From assembly GCA_017483425.1 (NCBI GenBank), contig JAFUWM010000269.1, forward strand, positions 1-8,020: a stretch of 8,020 bases of DNA. Reading direction: 5' to 3'. Origin of the DNA: Lachnospiraceae bacterium (lineage in GTDB: Bacteria > Bacillota > Clostridia > Lachnospirales > Lachnospiraceae). Position numbers and translations under genes: made by a program. Within the stretch, counting starts at the first letter, position 1. The number at the start of each line of letters is the position of its first letter. Positions 5,959-8,020 of the stretch are shown here, in pieces. The notes beneath the pieces are model-generated. The model saw only the letters and a program-made list of their open reading frames with translations, ran no database searches and was not told the origin of the DNA.

Positions 5959-7271
5959 ACAGGAAGCTCGTATTTCTTTTTGTCCGAAACCGAGATATTC
6001 TCTCCAAGCTGCGCTTCGAGCATCGTAAGCTCTGTTTCCGCTATTACCGTGTGCCTGCAGCCCGCTGCCATCGTGACCACATCCCCGGGATTAATCACCT
6101 GTTCCATGCCGTCTATAATGGTCTTACCCCTGCCCGACAGCACGGTCCATACCTCATCCCGGAATTCATGTGAATGATATGTCATACGGTTTCCCGGATT
6201 AAGCACTACCTTTACATTCAGATATCCCTCTCCCGCGTCGATCACGGAATATGATCCCCATGATTTCTCGGCAAACCTTACATCCGTAGAAACCTTTTCC
6301 ACATAAGGCTTCATGTAGCTTGACTGCTCCTTATCGGCTATAAGTATGCCATCTCCGGATGCAGCTACGACCATGTTTTTTGCGCCCATGACAAGTATCG
6401 GTATGTCAAGCTCATTGATGACATTCGTTCCGGTCGTTGTCTCATCGGTAATGGCCTTGCCCTTTATCTCATCCGCCATGACCTCGGCCATCATGTTCCA
6501 TGTGCCTACATCCTTCCACTCACCGGCATAGCGCAGCACCTGTATGGAGCTTTCCTTTTCGACCACCGCATAGTCAAAGGATATCTTGTCACATTCAGTA
6601 TAATGGTTGTATAGATCCCTGTAGTCAGTGAAATCCAGAAGGGAATGTGCCTTATCCAGCATATATGACAGCCTGAACGCGAATACACCCCCGTTCCAGA
6701 GCGCTCCGTCATCTATATATCTTTTTGCGGTTTCAGCATCCGGCTTTTCCTTAAATTCTGAAACCTCGGAGAGCTCGTCTTTATTCTTCGGGATTATATA
6801 TCCGTATTTCTCCGAAGGATATGTAGGCTCTATACCCATCAGCGTGATATTCTTGTCGCCTGTTGCAGCTATATCCCCCATCTTTGCCACAGCTTCGTAA
6901 TAAGAATTATCCACATACGGATCCACAGGACAGACCACAACTGACTCGTCCCTGTCTACTCCGCTCTCGTCATGCAGATAGGCAGCGGCAAGCGCTATAG
7001 CCGGAAATGTGTCCCTGCGGGTCGGCTCCACACAAACCGATACCTGCTCCCCGAGCTGATTATGTATGGCGGATACCTGTGTCTTGCTTGTAGCTATAGT
7101 GATATTTGCTCCTTTGTCCACAGTTTTTATCTGTCTGTAGACCCGCTGTACCATTGATTCGTATTCCCCTTCATCATTCTTAAACAGCTTTATGAACTGC
7201 TTTGACCTTATATCATTGGACAGCGGCCACATCCTTTTGCCCGAGCCTCCGGATAATAAAACAATATTCAC
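5955..7271 (-). CDS. manC: Mannose-1-phosphate guanylyltransferase (GDP-mannose pyrophosphorylase) with C-terminal cupin domain
   Basis: The enzyme makes GDP-mannose from GTP and mannose-1-phosphate. Using the GTG at 7271 it has 438 residues. The nucleotidyltransferase domain (about 1-275) begins directly with the signature NIVLLSGGSGKRMWPLS (2-18) and continues with EPTRRDTFPAIALAA (82-96), CPVDPYV (114-120), EKYGYI (154-159), SEFKEKPD (171-178), WNGGVFAF (192-199) and EWKDVGTWN (251-259). A left-handed-helix-type linker leads to a cupin (about 335-425) with WGSY, HSHEFRDEVW and INPGDVV. That cupin corresponds to the type II isomerase module of bifunctional enzymes, but its signature departs from the usual LSLQxHxHRAEHW form, and a separate ManA is encoded next door, so isomerase activity is doubtful. 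Starting at the ATG at 7310 would overlap the upstream gene and add 13 residues before the conserved start; AAGGAGG at 7279-7285 lies 7 nt before the GTG, so the GTG is preferred. Confidence 0.93.
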   Translation of the reverse strand: MNIVLLSGGSGKRMWPLSNDIRSKQFIKLFKNDEGEYESMVQRVYRQIKTVDKGANITIATSKTQVSAIHNQLGEQVSVCVEPTRRDTFPAIALAAAYLHDESGVDRDESVVVCPVDPYVDNSYYEAVAKMGDIAATGDKNITLMGIEPTYPSEKYGYIIPKNKDELSEVSEFKEKPDAETAKRYIDDGALWNGGVFAFRLSYMLDKAHSLLDFTDYRDLYNHYTECDKISFDYAVVEKESSIQVLRYAGEWKDVGTWNMMAEVMADEIKGKAITDETTTGTNVINELDIPILVMGAKNMVVAASGDGILIADKEQSSYMKPYVEKVSTDVRFAEKSWGSYSVIDAGEGYLNVKVVLNPGNRMTYHSHEFRDEVWTVLSGRGKTIIDGMEQVINPGDVVTMAAGCRHTVIAETELTMLEAQLGENISVSDKKKYELPV

Positions 7272-7278
7272 GTTTAGT

Positions 7279-7285
7279 CCTCCTT
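7279..7285 (-). promoter_or_regulatory. Ribosome binding site that fixes a GTG start for manC
   Basis: On the minus strand this is AAGGAGG, then ACTAAAC, then the GTG at 7271-7269: a 7-nt spacing to the codon immediately before the conserved NIVLLSGG motif. Its first base is shared with the TGA stop of the upstream phosphoesterase gene. Confidence 0.88.
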
Positions 7286-8020
7286 CACCTGACGTAAAAG
7301 CATTTTTCATCTTCCAGTCTTAGCGCTGCCAGTCTTGCGTTATTATACTCTTCTCCGAATTCCGGATATTCCAGCACCTTGGCTCCACAATCTATCGCTA
7401 TGATCTTTTTCCCAAAAAACACCGTGTTCGGCTCATCCGCTATCCTTTTCATCCGGGAATAACGAAAAAACGAGGTGGGTGTATGGCCTATGATCAAAGC
7501 ATCATATTTTTTCTTCCCATGATAGTTTGCAAACGGGTCCTCGTCAAATTTTGCCCTGTGCCAGACCGCTTCGTTTTTTGTGTATATTCTGCCAAGATTG
7601 CCCCTGTTCCCAAAATAAGGATATGCGTGCGCCGCCATGTACAGCCTGTTTCTGACTTTGATATCAACTGAAAAGGCTAATGATACCAGCCAGTCATATA
7701 TTGCCTTTTTATTTGATCCGGAGAGTTTTTTATAATCATCCCAGGTTTTGAACCCGCGGTTTGTCTCATACCAGATCATGCTGGGAAATGCCATTTTTTT
7801 ATCTTCTTCGATGGCCTGCATAAACATAAGATCATGGTTTCCGATCAGGCAATGGACATGGGGACTTAAGTCGAGGTCCATGACGTAGCCTATGGTTTCA
7901 ATAGAGCGGGTACCCCAGTCTGCATAATCACCCAAAAGATACAGTTCATCTTTGTCCGAGGACGGATCAAAGCCTATCTCCGACAGAAGAAGTACGAAAG
8001 TATCCAGCGCGCCATGTATA
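7285..8020 (-). CDS. Calcineurin-like metallophosphoesterase of the PPP type, 5' end beyond right edge
   Basis: The frame is open from the stop at 7285 to the right edge, giving 244 residues plus the last base of one more codon. The TTG at 7935 is not the start: codons upstream of it encode IHGALDTFVLLLSEIGFD and DELYLL, running straight into GDYADWG. Dimetal-site motifs in order: IHG of the DxHG box at residues 2-4 (its Asp codon is cut off, but the remaining base T fits GAT), GDYADWG (30-36), GNHD (60-63), the metal-binding His in AAHAY (131) and GHTPT (178-182). This is the PPP/ApaH/PrpE fold, which hydrolyses phosphoprotein or dinucleoside polyphosphate esters; the substrate cannot be read from sequence. 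The usual Arg of GDxxDRG is Trp here. About eight N-terminal residues are probably missing. It precedes manC by 13 nt in the same operon. Whether it acts in sugar-nucleotide metabolism or is simply a passenger is unclear. Confidence 0.9.
   Translation of the reverse strand, partial: IHGALDTFVLLLSEIGFDPSSDKDELYLLGDYADWGTRSIETIGYVMDLDLSPHVHCLIGNHDLMFMQAIEEDKKMAFPSMIWYETNRGFKTWDDYKKLSGSNKKAIYDWLVSLAFSVDIKVRNRLYMAAHAYPYFGNRGNLGRIYTKNEAVWHRAKFDEDPFANYHGKKKYDALIIGHTPTSFFRYSRMKRIADEPNTVFFGKKIIAIDCGAKVLEYPEFGEEYNNARLAALRLEDEKCFYVR

Noticed and set aside
7272..7310. N-terminal extension of manC from the ATG at 7310
   Set aside because: It overlaps the end of the phosphoesterase gene, translates through the AAGGAGG site and adds 13 residues before the conserved nucleotidyltransferase start. 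The GTG at 7271 fits better.

Overview
The window reads like chromosomal DNA from a Gram-positive anaerobe of the Clostridia, most likely Lachnospiraceae. This is an inference from style: strong AGGAGG-type ribosome binding sites, secreted proteins whose signal peptide is followed by a Ser/Glu/Asp-rich linker of 'VSED/ISDN' words, InlB-type (Listeria-Bacteroides) C-terminal repeats, and a short Firmicutes-type class I ManA. No RNA gene, insertion sequence, CRISPR array or attachment site was seen.

Left part (1-3645), cell-surface and secreted proteins: the first 69 codons of an exported protein leave the window on the minus strand (1-209). Divergent from it is a plus-strand exported GH114-family protein, a predicted endo-alpha-1,4-polygalactosaminidase (408-1277). 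Convergent with that is a minus-strand secreted protein with an Ig-like region, a transglutaminase-like cysteine domain with an intact Cys/His/Asp triad, and two InlB-type repeats (1392-3566). A bidirectional hairpin with A and T tracts (1341-1377) separates the convergent pair. The transglutaminase gene has a near-consensus vegetative promoter at 3606-3634.

Right part (3646-8020), a minus-strand housekeeping operon: in transcription order, a metallophosphoesterase entering from beyond the right edge, manC (GDP-mannose pyrophosphorylase with a C-terminal cupin), manA (mannose-6-phosphate isomerase) and rarA (clamp-loader-like AAA+ ATPase of replication and recombination). Gaps are 13 nt, a 4-nt ATGA overlap, and 15 nt, so co-transcription is very likely. 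ManA converts fructose-6-P to mannose-6-P and ManC makes GDP-mannose from mannose-1-P. The phosphomannomutase that links them is not in the window. The sugar nucleotide probably feeds cell-surface glycan; nothing here shows which one.

Three starts differ from the longest open frame: the transglutaminase starts at 3566, manC at a GTG at 7271, and the phosphoesterase runs off the right edge instead of starting at an internal TTG at 7935. I see no clearly new system. The least explained material is the secreted GH114 / transglutaminase / acidic-linker trio.
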